A stretch of DNA of 8,738 nt. It comes from Anaerolineae bacterium (GTDB taxonomy: Bacteria; Chloroflexota; Anaerolineae; Anaerolineales; Villigracilaceae). Shown piece by piece: positions 1-6,048 of the stretch. The notes under the pieces are model-generated. The model had not been told where the DNA came from, did no database searches, and saw nothing but the letters and a program-made list of their open reading frames with translations. Both the position numbers and the translations under genes were made by a program. The DNA lies in NCBI GenBank assembly GCA_017303735.1, contig JAFLCF010000179.1, forward strand, positions 1-8,738, given 5' to 3'. The first letter of the stretch is position 1; each line of letters starts with the position of its first letter.

Positions 1-176
1 TGGCGGCATTGATCGTGATGGTGGCGTGGGAGTTGTTCCGCGTAGGGCAGACCAAAACCATAGGCAAGCGTACGCTTATCATTGCCGCTTTGAGCGCCAT
101 TGCTTTGTGGTTTGACGTGCCATCTCCCTTGGTGTTGTTGGGTGCGGGAATTCTAGGTGTTATCTTATTCCGTTGA
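1..176 (+). CDS. C-terminal end of a probable chromate (ChrA-type) transporter, partial
   Basis: The reading frame is open from the window edge (first full codon at base 3) to a TGA at 174-176, giving about 57 residues. They read as two hydrophobic segments, beginning AALIVMVAWELFRVG and ending SPLVLLGAGILGVILFR. A short basic stretch (TKTIGKR) separates them. This matches the usual end of chromate transporters, where the last helices carry a pattern like 'P-hydrophobic-LLGAG-hydrophobic' just before the stop. ChrA-type proteins are inner-membrane anion transporters, but only the tail is visible, so substrate and full domain structure cannot be checked. Another polytopic membrane protein is possible. 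The stress protein gene begins 11 bp after the stop, so the two are probably co-transcribed. Confidence 0.5.
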   Translation, partial: AALIVMVAWELFRVGQTKTIGKRTLIIAALSAIALWFDVPSPLVLLGAGILGVILFR

Positions 177-187
177 TTGGAAGTAAT

Positions 188-1036
188 ATGTCGTCCGAAA
201 TTTTGATCATCACAAATGGAACGAAGGAAAGTTTTCCAGCCATTGAGCAGGGTGCCTGGCTGGCAACTGCATTGGATGCAAAGATCACGCTTCTTGGCAT
301 TACCGAGAAGCTAAACCCAGCAGCTATTGATGCGACTCATCCGCTGGAAGTTACGTTCGAACGTGCCGTCAGCTTGTTCAATGCTCAGGGAGCGGCATAC
401 AGGCTCGAGGTCCGCAATGGAAGCGCGGAGAAGGTTGTCCCACAGGAGGCAAAGCAGAATGATTCCATTGTGGTGATGTCGCCGTTGGGTCGACCGCAGT
501 TTCAGCGTTTTATGGCGGGACGTTCGATTCGTCACTTTATTGAAGAGATCGAACAACCGTTGCTATATGTTCCTGAAACAAGGTTAACGGTGAAAAGGAT
601 TTTGATCAGTGTGGGCGGGCTTGGGTATGATGTGAATGCGGAACATATTGCGATGCAGGTTGCCGTGAAAAGCGGAGCAGAGATCACGCTTTTGCACATT
701 GTGCCGCCCATCGACCTGAACTATCCCACGGCGCAAACGGTCAGCCAGAACTGGGAACATTTGGCAGAAACGAATACACCCGTTGGACGTAGTCTGCGGC
801 AGTCGTTGGAGAACGCCAAATCGGCAGGGTTGACTGCCTCTATCAAAGTGCGGCATGGCAATGTGATCGAAGAGATTTTTGCAGAAACGAAAGAAAGTAA
901 GTCCGATCTATTGTGCATGGGTTCTTCATACAGCGTCCATTCTTTACGCCAAATGTATTCTGCGAATGTAACGGCAGAGATCATGGAACGGGCACATTGC
1001 CCAGTCATGACGGCAAGATTCAGGCAAGAGCAATAG
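188..1036 (+). CDS. Tandem universal stress protein (two UspA domains)
   Basis: The product has 282 residues and two UspA-type alpha/beta domains. The first, at about residues 3-130, begins EILIITNGT and ends QPLLYVPE. The second, at about 136-278, begins KRILISVGG and ends CPVMTARF. Such proteins are cytosolic nucleotide-binding or signalling proteins linked to stress survival; no specific partner can be deduced. The canonical ATP-binding pattern G-x2-G-x9-G-S/T is only partly kept. Domain 1 has G101 and G111 but the residue after G111 is Arg. Domain 2 has GSS at 245-247 and no later glycine pattern. ATP binding is therefore uncertain, above all for domain 2. The ATG at 188 is preferred because GGAAG lies at 179-183. 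An in-frame TTG at 173 overlaps the upstream TGA but has no ribosome binding site. The gene lies 11 bp behind the transporter and probably shares its transcript. No clear terminator follows it. Confidence 0.9.
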   Translation: MSSEILIITNGTKESFPAIEQGAWLATALDAKITLLGITEKLNPAAIDATHPLEVTFERAVSLFNAQGAAYRLEVRNGSAEKVVPQEAKQNDSIVVMSPLGRPQFQRFMAGRSIRHFIEEIEQPLLYVPETRLTVKRILISVGGLGYDVNAEHIAMQVAVKSGAEITLLHIVPPIDLNYPTAQTVSQNWEHLAETNTPVGRSLRQSLENAKSAGLTASIKVRHGNVIEEIFAETKESKSDLLCMGSSYSVHSLRQMYSANVTAEIMERAHCPVMTARFRQEQ

Positions 1037-1173
1037 ATATGTACATACGCCGCCCACCTTTTGGCCGTTGAAGCGTAGATAGGAATATCTGCTGTGGAAA
1101 GAGAAAGGGTAGAAGGATTGCGTGGGACGAGCAAGGAATTGGAAGCCCGTTAAGATGAGGTGTTGGAGATATA

Positions 1174-1190
1174 GGTATATTAGATATACC
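1174..1190. promoter_or_regulatory. Operator-like palindrome upstream of degV
   Basis: GGTATAT (1174-1180) and ATATACC (1184-1190) form a perfect inverted repeat with a 3-bp spacer. It lies about 80 bp before the degV start. The size and symmetry fit a binding site for a dimeric repressor. A possible -35-like TTGGAG at 1163 would place a -10 inside the right arm (TATACC, 16-bp spacing), so a bound protein could block transcription. The regulator is unknown, and the role is inferred from symmetry only. The rest of the gap 1037-1272 shows no gene. A second short palindrome, TATGTACATA, lies at 1038-1047 directly after the stress protein stop. Confidence 0.35.
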
Positions 1191-1241
1191 AACGCTTTGT
1201 AATAGAAAATTCAGTGATTTTGGCAGTTCATTTGCCTTTAT

Positions 1242-1316
1242 AAGGAGGATACAATGAAAACAGGAGGCTGTCATGACCATTATCGTTGCCGATACCACCT
1301 GCGGACTTCCACGTGA
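1242..1316 (+). other. Two tandem ribosome binding sites; possible 20-codon leader ORF overlapping degV
   Basis: A perfect AAGGAGG at 1242-1248 lies 5 nt before an ATG at 1254. A second strong site, AGGAGG at 1262-1267, lies 5 nt before the degV ATG at 1273. The first ATG is in another frame. It encodes a 20-residue peptide, starting MKTGGCHDHY and ending in TGA at 1314-1316, that overlaps the degV start by about 44 nt. The peptide resembles nothing I recognise. It may be a translated leader coupled to degV, or simply a spare ribosome docking site. Confidence 0.25.
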
Positions 1317-2109
1317 ACTGCTTGCTCAACGTGGGATTCCATTGATCCCACAAGTTGTCATGTTTGGGGATGAATCTTTTCATGATGATAAAGATTTCAA
1401 TACCGCCATCTTTCTGCAAAAGCTTAAAGCTGCCAGGGAGCTTCCAAAAACCTCTGCGCCGGAACCGTCTTTGTATTATCCGGTTTTTGAGGAGGCGAAG
1501 AAAAGCAGGGAAAGTGTGATCGTGGTTGCTCCAACTGGCAAGGCCAGTGGAACGGTACGCTCGGCACAAACGGCAGCACAAGAATTCCCAGATGTAGACA
1601 TCCGTGTGGTGGATACTCAAACCCTTTCCTGCAATCTCGGTTCACTTGTATTGTTCGCAGACGATATGGCAAAAGCGGGGAAGCCTGCCAGTCAGATCGT
1701 AGCGAGGCTGGAAGATATGATCCCACATGGGAGAATTTACTTTCTGGTGGATACACTCGAATATCTTGCCAAAGGCGGTCGTATTGGCGGTGCGAAACGT
1801 CTGATTGCCGAACTGCTGGAGATCAAGCCCATTTTACAGATCAAGAATGGGCAGGTTGAACCCTTTGAACAGCAACGGACGAAGAAACGCGCGCTTGCCC
1901 GTTTAGTGGAGATCGTGGTGGAAGAATGCCCCGGCGGAGATGCGGCTCATTTGTGTGTGCTACAGGTTGAGGCGGAGTCAGAAGCGCAGGCGCTTGTGGA
2001 GGAGTTAAAGTCTAGGGTTAATGTTTCTCACATCCCTGTCTATGAACTACCGCCTGCCATCGTTGTGCATGCGGGTCCGCGTGCAATGGGTGTGGGGTTC
2101 TTTGTTTGA
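1273..2109 (+). CDS. DegV-family fatty-acid-binding protein
   Basis: The 278-residue product has the normal length and all landmarks of the DegV family, two-domain cytosolic proteins that bind a single fatty acid. In Firmicutes, relatives (FakB) present the fatty acid to the kinase FakA; no FakA-like gene is visible here. Landmarks in order: ADTTCGLP at residues 6-13, where families usually have D-S/T-T/S; the TSxP-type loop KTSAPEP at 59-65; PTGKASGTVRSA at 87-98, matching the SGTxxSA head-group loop; DTLEYLAKGGRIG at 160-172; LLEIKPIL at 181-188; and HAGPRAMGVGF at 266-276, equivalent to the usual GPGA loop. The start is fixed by AGGAGG 5 nt upstream. The gene stands alone: the upstream gap has its own operator-like site, and a strong terminator follows the TGA by a few bases. 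Confidence 0.93.
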   Translation: MTIIVADTTCGLPRELLAQRGIPLIPQVVMFGDESFHDDKDFNTAIFLQKLKAARELPKTSAPEPSLYYPVFEEAKKSRESVIVVAPTGKASGTVRSAQTAAQEFPDVDIRVVDTQTLSCNLGSLVLFADDMAKAGKPASQIVARLEDMIPHGRIYFLVDTLEYLAKGGRIGGAKRLIAELLEIKPILQIKNGQVEPFEQQRTKKRALARLVEIVVEECPGGDAAHLCVLQVEAESEAQALVEELKSRVNVSHIPVYELPPAIVVHAGPRAMGVGFFV

Positions 2110-2114
2110 TGTGA

Positions 2115-2161
2115 AAAACATAAAGGGCGCTGTCCAACAAAGGCAGCGCCCTTTATGTTTT
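2115..2161. terminator. Bidirectional intrinsic terminator between degV and the beta-helix gene
   Basis: Bases 2115-2132 and 2144-2161 are perfect reverse complements, an 18-bp stem around an 11-nt loop. The GC core is GGGCGCTG/CAGCGCCC, and the outer ends are A-rich on the left and T-rich on the right. It therefore gives a U-tract in either direction. It sits 6 bp after the degV stop and 7 bp before the stop of the convergent gene, so it can end both transcripts. Confidence 0.9.
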
Positions 2162-2168
2162 CAAGGCT

Positions 2169-4190
2169 TTATCGGACAATCACAGCGTCTATCGAGCCCT
2201 TTGTCTTACCAGATGTATTGTCTGTTACGAAGACCAGCTTTAACACATGGGAGCCTGGTTCGAGTTGACCGGTGTAATCCCAGCGGAGTTGATAGGTGCG
2301 CGAGTCTGTTTTCTGGTCAATGCTGCCTGCCAGCACATCATCCACGTACACATCCATAGTGCGGAATGCCGGTCCTCCGGTGTAGAGCACACTGAAGGAG
2401 GTGCCTTCGAAGGTAACCATCACTGAAGCTGTGTTTTCAGTGGTCATCATGAAAGAGCCGTCTGAGGCAGGTTTGTTATTCGATGTTTCCCATGTTCCAG
2501 AGTAAATTAAGGCAGGGTCACTACTTTCATATACCAATTCAGCGGAAGGTTCTTCTGTAGGGGTAGTCTCTGTAGGTATGGGTGTCTCACTTGGTACGAC
2601 GGTTGGCGCGGCTGTTTCAGTGAAAGTGACAGTAGGGGTGGCAGGCACCAAAGTCGATGTGGGAGGAATCACCGTCGGTGTAGGAGAAGCAGAAATTGGT
2701 GTAGCCGTTGCCGTTGTCTGTGTAGCAGCGGAGGTTGGCGTCGCTGTTACGGTTTCACTTTCCAAAGGTTGAACTTCATTTGTGGTACGTGCCATAATGG
2801 ATGCTAGTGTTTCAACCCATCCGTTTACATTGGCGGGGATCTTTGTGGTTGGGTAGCTGGGCGGTGTTACCCATGCAGGTGCAGGCATAGATTGATTTGC
2901 GCCTAGGTTCGCACCAGAAGGGACAACCAAAGACGAAGTAAAGTAGGTAGGAATAGATATCTGATTAGATTTACCAATAGCTTTACTATTAGGTGAAAGC
3001 GTACCATTCGACTGCACCAGCGGGTCGGCAATGATGCCATTGGATTGTGTCATACCAAACGGAGCTTTACTAATATCATAGTTGATCGAACCGCCGGAAG
3101 GCGCTTTGTTGAAAGCATTCAATTTTGTTGCATAGATATTGTTGCGAACGGTTAATGGCGTGGCAATCGTCCGTGAAAGCATATCGTATGCATAGAAGTT
3201 GGTTGCATTTTCGCCCACGATCGTGTTATTGAAAATATACACACCATTGGTATAACCTTTTGAAAGGTCTATTTTGAAGGCGGAATTCAGGCGCGAAGAC
3301 TCGTTGGTGGGGTTGCCACTCGTTATCTGAATATTGTTGTACACAAAAACGGGACCAAGACCTTTGGTGGTCATACTGACCATACGGTGGGTATTAACCA
3401 TCATGTTGTTGTAAACATGGAAGTTGAACGAGTCGCCCTCCGGTTCCGCAGGATCATCTACAATCCGCTCAAAGTAATTGCCTGATATGAATACATTGGC
3501 ATTCATCCAGGGACCCGTCGTATCATCCATAAAAATGAAACCATTGAACGAGTCATGAACCCAGTTTCCGCGAATGTAATATGATCCACCGCCATACGAG
3601 GAAGCATACACTGCACCGCCTTCACAAGTGGAACCTTTTAATTGAGTCCAAGTCTTGCCAATCGCGCAGGATTGCAAGAATTCATTATCCTCAACCAGAA
3701 TATGGCTTGAGTAATCCTGAATATAAATACCGCGTGTAAGGTAATCGAAACGGTTACTGGTAAACGCCAAATAATGGCTATTTTGCAACGTTATTTGATT
3801 TGTGCCACCAGTAAACGATAGATTCTTCACAATAAGCCATTGTGAATTCTTGAACGTTAATGAACCGCCATTGAACCCAGCGCCTTCGCCACGGATGGTA
3901 ATAGGGTTATTTTGTGCGCCAACCTCGGTCACTGTTTGCGCACTTGTGTACGAGCCAGCCATCAGAATGATCGTATCTCCTGCAACGGTTTTGTCTGCTG
4001 CTTTTTGAATGGTCTTGAAAGGCGCAGTAGCTGTTCCGGCATTCGCATCATTTCCAGTTGGGCTTACATAATAGAATTTTGCAGCCTGCAATGGAGAATC
4101 CGATGTTGATGCGTAGACGCCTTGAAAACTCACAAGCGCCAGCGCAAGTGCCGCAACCCCGCTAATGAATTTAGTCATTGTCTTTTTCAT
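2169..4190 (-). CDS. Secreted right-handed beta-helix protein with Thr/Pro-rich linker and C-terminal beta domain
   Basis: The product has 673 residues. The start at 4190 (MKKTMTKFISG) is chosen over an in-frame ATG 18 codons upstream because it directly begins a signal peptide and has AAGGAG 6-7 nt before it. Cleavage is likely after VYA at residue 27. Residues about 37-80 hold the module FYYVSPTGNDANAGT, typical of proteins opening a parallel beta-helix (DUF1565 or pectate-lyase-like). Repeated beta-helix coils such as WLIVKNLSF and HILVEDNEF follow to about residue 440. Residues about 478-549 are a Thr/Pro/Ser-rich linker with TPT and TATP repeats. Residues 550-673 form a beta-rich domain (GTWETSNN, VYVDDVLAG, SHVLKLVF) resembling carbohydrate-binding or lectin-like sandwiches. 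A cell-surface polysaccharide-binding or -cleaving role is inferred; no catalytic residues can be assigned. The gene is monocistronic with its own terminator. Confidence 0.85.
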   Translation of the reverse strand: MKKTMTKFISGVAALALALVSFQGVYASTSDSPLQAAKFYYVSPTGNDANAGTATAPFKTIQKAADKTVAGDTIILMAGSYTSAQTVTEVGAQNNPITIRGEGAGFNGGSLTFKNSQWLIVKNLSFTGGTNQITLQNSHYLAFTSNRFDYLTRGIYIQDYSSHILVEDNEFLQSCAIGKTWTQLKGSTCEGGAVYASSYGGGSYYIRGNWVHDSFNGFIFMDDTTGPWMNANVFISGNYFERIVDDPAEPEGDSFNFHVYNNMMVNTHRMVSMTTKGLGPVFVYNNIQITSGNPTNESSRLNSAFKIDLSKGYTNGVYIFNNTIVGENATNFYAYDMLSRTIATPLTVRNNIYATKLNAFNKAPSGGSINYDISKAPFGMTQSNGIIADPLVQSNGTLSPNSKAIGKSNQISIPTYFTSSLVVPSGANLGANQSMPAPAWVTPPSYPTTKIPANVNGWVETLASIMARTTNEVQPLESETVTATPTSAATQTTATATPISASPTPTVIPPTSTLVPATPTVTFTETAAPTVVPSETPIPTETTPTEEPSAELVYESSDPALIYSGTWETSNNKPASDGSFMMTTENTASVMVTFEGTSFSVLYTGGPAFRTMDVYVDDVLAGSIDQKTDSRTYQLRWDYTGQLEPGSHVLKLVFVTDNTSGKTKGSIDAVIVR

Positions 4191-4250
4191 GATGTTCTCC
4201 TTTTGAACAAACGTGGGTGTGGTGGAATGAAAGGGAAATCCCAACGTCTG

Positions 4251-4334
4251 GTTCGCAGGGTAACAAACTGGGCTCTAAGAAACGGGCTTTAAAGGCATGA
4301 CCTGGGTACTACTCTCCCTCCCAAACCTGCAAAC
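4251..4334 (-). promoter_or_regulatory. Possible structured 5' leader of the beta-helix gene
   Basis: This lies in the 331-bp divergent gap 4191-4521, which holds no gene. On the minus strand GTTTGCAGG (4334-4326) can pair with CCTGCGAAC (4259-4251), a 9-bp stem with one G-U pair that encloses about 66 nt. The enclosed part has short GGG/CCC and GCC/GGC complementarities. The closing stem ends about 60 nt before the beta-helix start, a layout like a riboswitch or attenuator. I matched it by eye against c-di-GMP, glycine, THF, manganese and c-di-AMP riboswitches, and none fitted. Chance pairing cannot be excluded. Confidence 0.25.
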
Positions 4335-4391
4335 ATTACATATCAGTTAGAAAAATGACACGTTTTTTAGGTGGAAAAAATCTGCTTGGAT

Positions 4392-4420
4392 AGAATATGC
4401 GAAATTTAAACTACTCTTAA
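4392..4420 (-). promoter_or_regulatory. Candidate promoter for the beta-helix gene
   Basis: On the minus strand TTAAGA (4420-4415) and TATTCT (4397-4392) are separated by 17 bp. Each matches the sigma-70 consensus at 4 of 6 positions. Transcription from here would give a leader of about 195 nt containing the stem at 4251-4334. A competing -10-like TGTAAT lies at 4340-4335, but its start point would cut into that stem. The surrounding AT-rich DNA makes chance matches likely. Confidence 0.25.
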
Positions 4421-4521
4421 TAATCAACTATCAGCCCTGAAAGGTAGTCAATCCTGTGCCCTTAAAAATGAAAAACCCAATATACGGTAAGATTAGATAA
4501 TTCATTGGTGGATGTGTATAT

Positions 4522-5334
4522 ATGCTTGAACTTTCCAACACCCGTTTTGCATTTCTGGATATTGAGACCACCGGGCTTTCTCCCTGGTTTGGAGACCGTA
4601 TCTGTCAGATCGCTGTGATCGTGACCGAAGGCAAGCGCATCAAACGGACCCTCGACCTGCTCCTCGACCCTGAGCGGGAGCTTTCGCCGTCAGCGGTTCA
4701 CGTCAACGGCTTGGACGGCGCTGCTCTTAAAGGCAAGCCGCGCTTTACTGATGCCGCCGATCAAATTGCCGAAGCGTTGACAGATACTGTGATCGTTTGT
4801 CATAACGCCAAATTTGATATTCAATTTCTCGATAACGAATATCGAAAGCTCGGACGCACCATCGAATTCCCCAACTTAATCGATACCCTGCTCATGGCAC
4901 GCGACTATTACGAATTGCCGTCCTATAGCCTTGAGCAATTATCAAAAGATTTTCAGGTCTCCACCTACATTCAAGGTTCGCGTGCCTTTGCCGATGCGGT
5001 AACCATGAAGAATTTGTTTTTTGTAATGGCTGATTCGTTGAAAACGGTGAACAAAACTTTGGATGATCTGATCGGCATTTACAATTCCCCAGCCTGGCCC
5101 CAAGATGGCATTTACCTGCCCACGGAGTTGAGCGAAGCCATTTACAGCGGAAAACGTCTCTTTATTCAATATATGGATAAGGACGGTGAGATCTCGGAAC
5201 GCTGGATCACGCCGAAAGAAGTTATCGGCTTGGCAGATTATCTCTACCTGCAAGCGTACTGTCACACCCGCGAAGCCGACCGGACCTTTCGGTTGGATCG
5301 AATTTTGAGCACCGAAGTGGAAGGCGAAAAATAA
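4522..5334 (+). CDS. DnaQ-like DEDD-fold 3'-5' exonuclease domain fused to a WYL domain
   Basis: The 270-residue product has two parts. Residues 8-170 are a DnaQ/PolC-epsilon-type exonuclease. Motif I is FLDIETTGL with D13 and E15, and motif II is CHNAKFDIQFL with D99. The motif III region, GSRAFADAV, has D158, but the position five residues before it, normally the catalytic His of the HxAxxD motif, is Ser153. Residues about 201-266 match a WYL domain: LSEAIYSGKRLFIQYMDKDGE, then R227 and P231, LYLQAYC in place of the WYL signature, and RTFRLDRI at 254-261. WYL domains bind ligands or nucleic acid and are common in regulators of DNA damage and defence pathways. The role may be DNA repair or nucleic-acid turnover, with activity in doubt because of Ser153. 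The ribosome binding site (GGTGG at 4507) is weak. The gene ends inside a terminator palindrome and is monocistronic. Confidence 0.88.
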   Translation: MLELSNTRFAFLDIETTGLSPWFGDRICQIAVIVTEGKRIKRTLDLLLDPERELSPSAVHVNGLDGAALKGKPRFTDAADQIAEALTDTVIVCHNAKFDIQFLDNEYRKLGRTIEFPNLIDTLLMARDYYELPSYSLEQLSKDFQVSTYIQGSRAFADAVTMKNLFFVMADSLKTVNKTLDDLIGIYNSPAWPQDGIYLPTELSEAIYSGKRLFIQYMDKDGEISERWITPKEVIGLADYLYLQAYCHTREADRTFRLDRILSTEVEGEK

Positions 5335-5368
5335 AAAAGCAGCGGCTTGCAAGCCGCTGCTTTTTTAT
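5331..5368. terminator. 38-bp perfect palindrome acting as a shared bidirectional terminator
   Basis: The whole segment is its own reverse complement. The core AGCAGCGGCTT/AAGCCGCTGCT is flanked by six A on the left and six T on the right. It contains the stop codon of the + strand exonuclease (5332-5334) and touches that of the - strand oxidoreductase (5368-5370). Each transcript can form a GC-rich hairpin followed by a U run, so it can end both convergent genes with no spacer. Confidence 0.93.
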
Positions 5369-5979
5369 TACCTCTTTAATTCTTTTTCGATCTGTGCCAA
5401 TGCATTCTTGAAGGCTTCGTACGGTTGTGCGCCGACAATGGCATATTTGTTGTTGATCACGTAGGTGGGGACACCCGTTACACCTATGCGCTGTGCCCAA
5501 TTCACTTGTTCTGCCACCTCAGCGGTGTACTTGCCGCCTTCAACCACTGTCTGCATATCGTCTGGGTCTAAACCAGCTTCTTCTGCTGTTGCACGCAACA
5601 CGTCCCATTGAGCGGGGTCAAAGCCATCGGCATAGACTTTGCGGAACATGATGTGATGGAACTCGTTGGCTTTTCCATGTTCACGAGCATATTCTGTCGC
5701 TTCGTGAGCCAGCCGCGTGTTATAGATCCGATCTGTAGACCGGAACGACATGCCATGCATTTCTGCCATCATGCGCAAGCGTTCTTCTGAGCCATTGTCA
5801 CGAGCCCGTTTGATGTACTCAGGCAATTCCATGCCTTCGGGCGGAGTATCGGGGCGCAGATAATACGGGCGCCATTCCACTTCCACGTTGTATTCTTTTT
5901 TGAGCCTCTCGACCACACCCTGGCCGACATAGCACCAGGGTCATATGTAATCAGAGAAGATGGTCAGTTTGAAGTCCAT
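5368..5979 (-). CDS. DsbA/FrnE-like thiol-disulfide oxidoreductase; probable selenoprotein with in-frame TGA (Sec13)
   Basis: Read through one TGA at 5943-5941, the product has 203 residues and starts MDFKLTIFSDYI-U-PWCYVG. FrnE-type DsbA proteins have D-x-x-C-P-W-C-Y-I/V-G here, so the TGA sits exactly on the first, nucleophilic active-site cysteine (residue 13), with Cys16 as resolving residue. The rest of the fold is intact: a helical insert at about 60-145 and the cis-proline loop VTGVPTYV with P171. The ATG at 5979 has AAGGA 6 nt upstream. The alternative GTG start at 5916 has no comparable site and would delete the first beta-strand and the whole redox motif. TGA is a true stop elsewhere (degV, transporter), so recoding must be local; a candidate SECIS hairpin follows. 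The gene lies 69 bp behind the DUF4173 gene with no terminator between. A TGC/TGT-to-TGA mutation or sequencing error is the main alternative. No signal peptide is seen, so a cytosolic location is likely. Confidence 0.82.
5909..5943 (-). promoter_or_regulatory. Candidate bacterial SECIS element for UGA recoding
   Basis: Bacterial SECIS hairpins lie within the coding region just after the UGA. Here UCGGCC (5927-5922) pairs with GGUCGA (5914-5909), a 6-bp stem with one G-U pair. It closes a 7-nt loop AGGGUGU with a G at its second position. Nineteen nucleotides separate the UGA from this loop, which fits the general bacterial SECIS model as I remember it. A competing 7-bp stem, ACCCTGG (5941-5935) with CCAGGGT (5923-5917), starts at the last base of the UGA. 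The two are mutually exclusive, and which forms needs folding and SelB-binding tests. Confidence 0.55.
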
Positions 5980-6048
5980 TGAATGTCCTTGTTAAAGTTA
6001 GGAGTTACGAGGGTCAGACATCCAATGGAGATGCATTCTTACTTGAGG

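Noticed and set aside
173..1036. TTG start for the stress protein at 173, overlapping the upstream TGA
   Set aside because: The ATG at 188 has a ribosome site in the right place and begins the normal UspA N-terminus; the TTG has none.
721..1134. Minus-strand open frame of 137 codons over the stress protein and the following gap
   Set aside because: It has no recognisable domain and overlaps a clear UspA gene in antisense; composition looks like a shadow frame.
2578..2772. + strand Val/Gly/Ala-rich open frame
   Set aside because: It is the complement of the Thr/Pro-rich linker of the beta-helix protein; the low-complexity pattern is explained by that linker.
4251..4334. c-di-GMP (GEMM-type) riboswitch on either strand
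   Set aside because: The conserved ACGCAAAGCC core and the rest of the consensus are missing; only short G-rich similarity was seen.
4544..5026. Treating the exonuclease as an ordinary, surely active DNA polymerase III epsilon subunit
   Set aside because: The WYL extension and the Ser at the catalytic His position make it unlike standard DnaQ, and no replication gene is adjacent.
5368..5916. Oxidoreductase starting at the GTG at 5916, giving a 182-residue protein with no redox motif
   Set aside because: This start has no good ribosome binding site and removes the first beta-strand and active site of the thioredoxin fold, while an ATG with AAGGA exists in frame at 5979, before the TGA.
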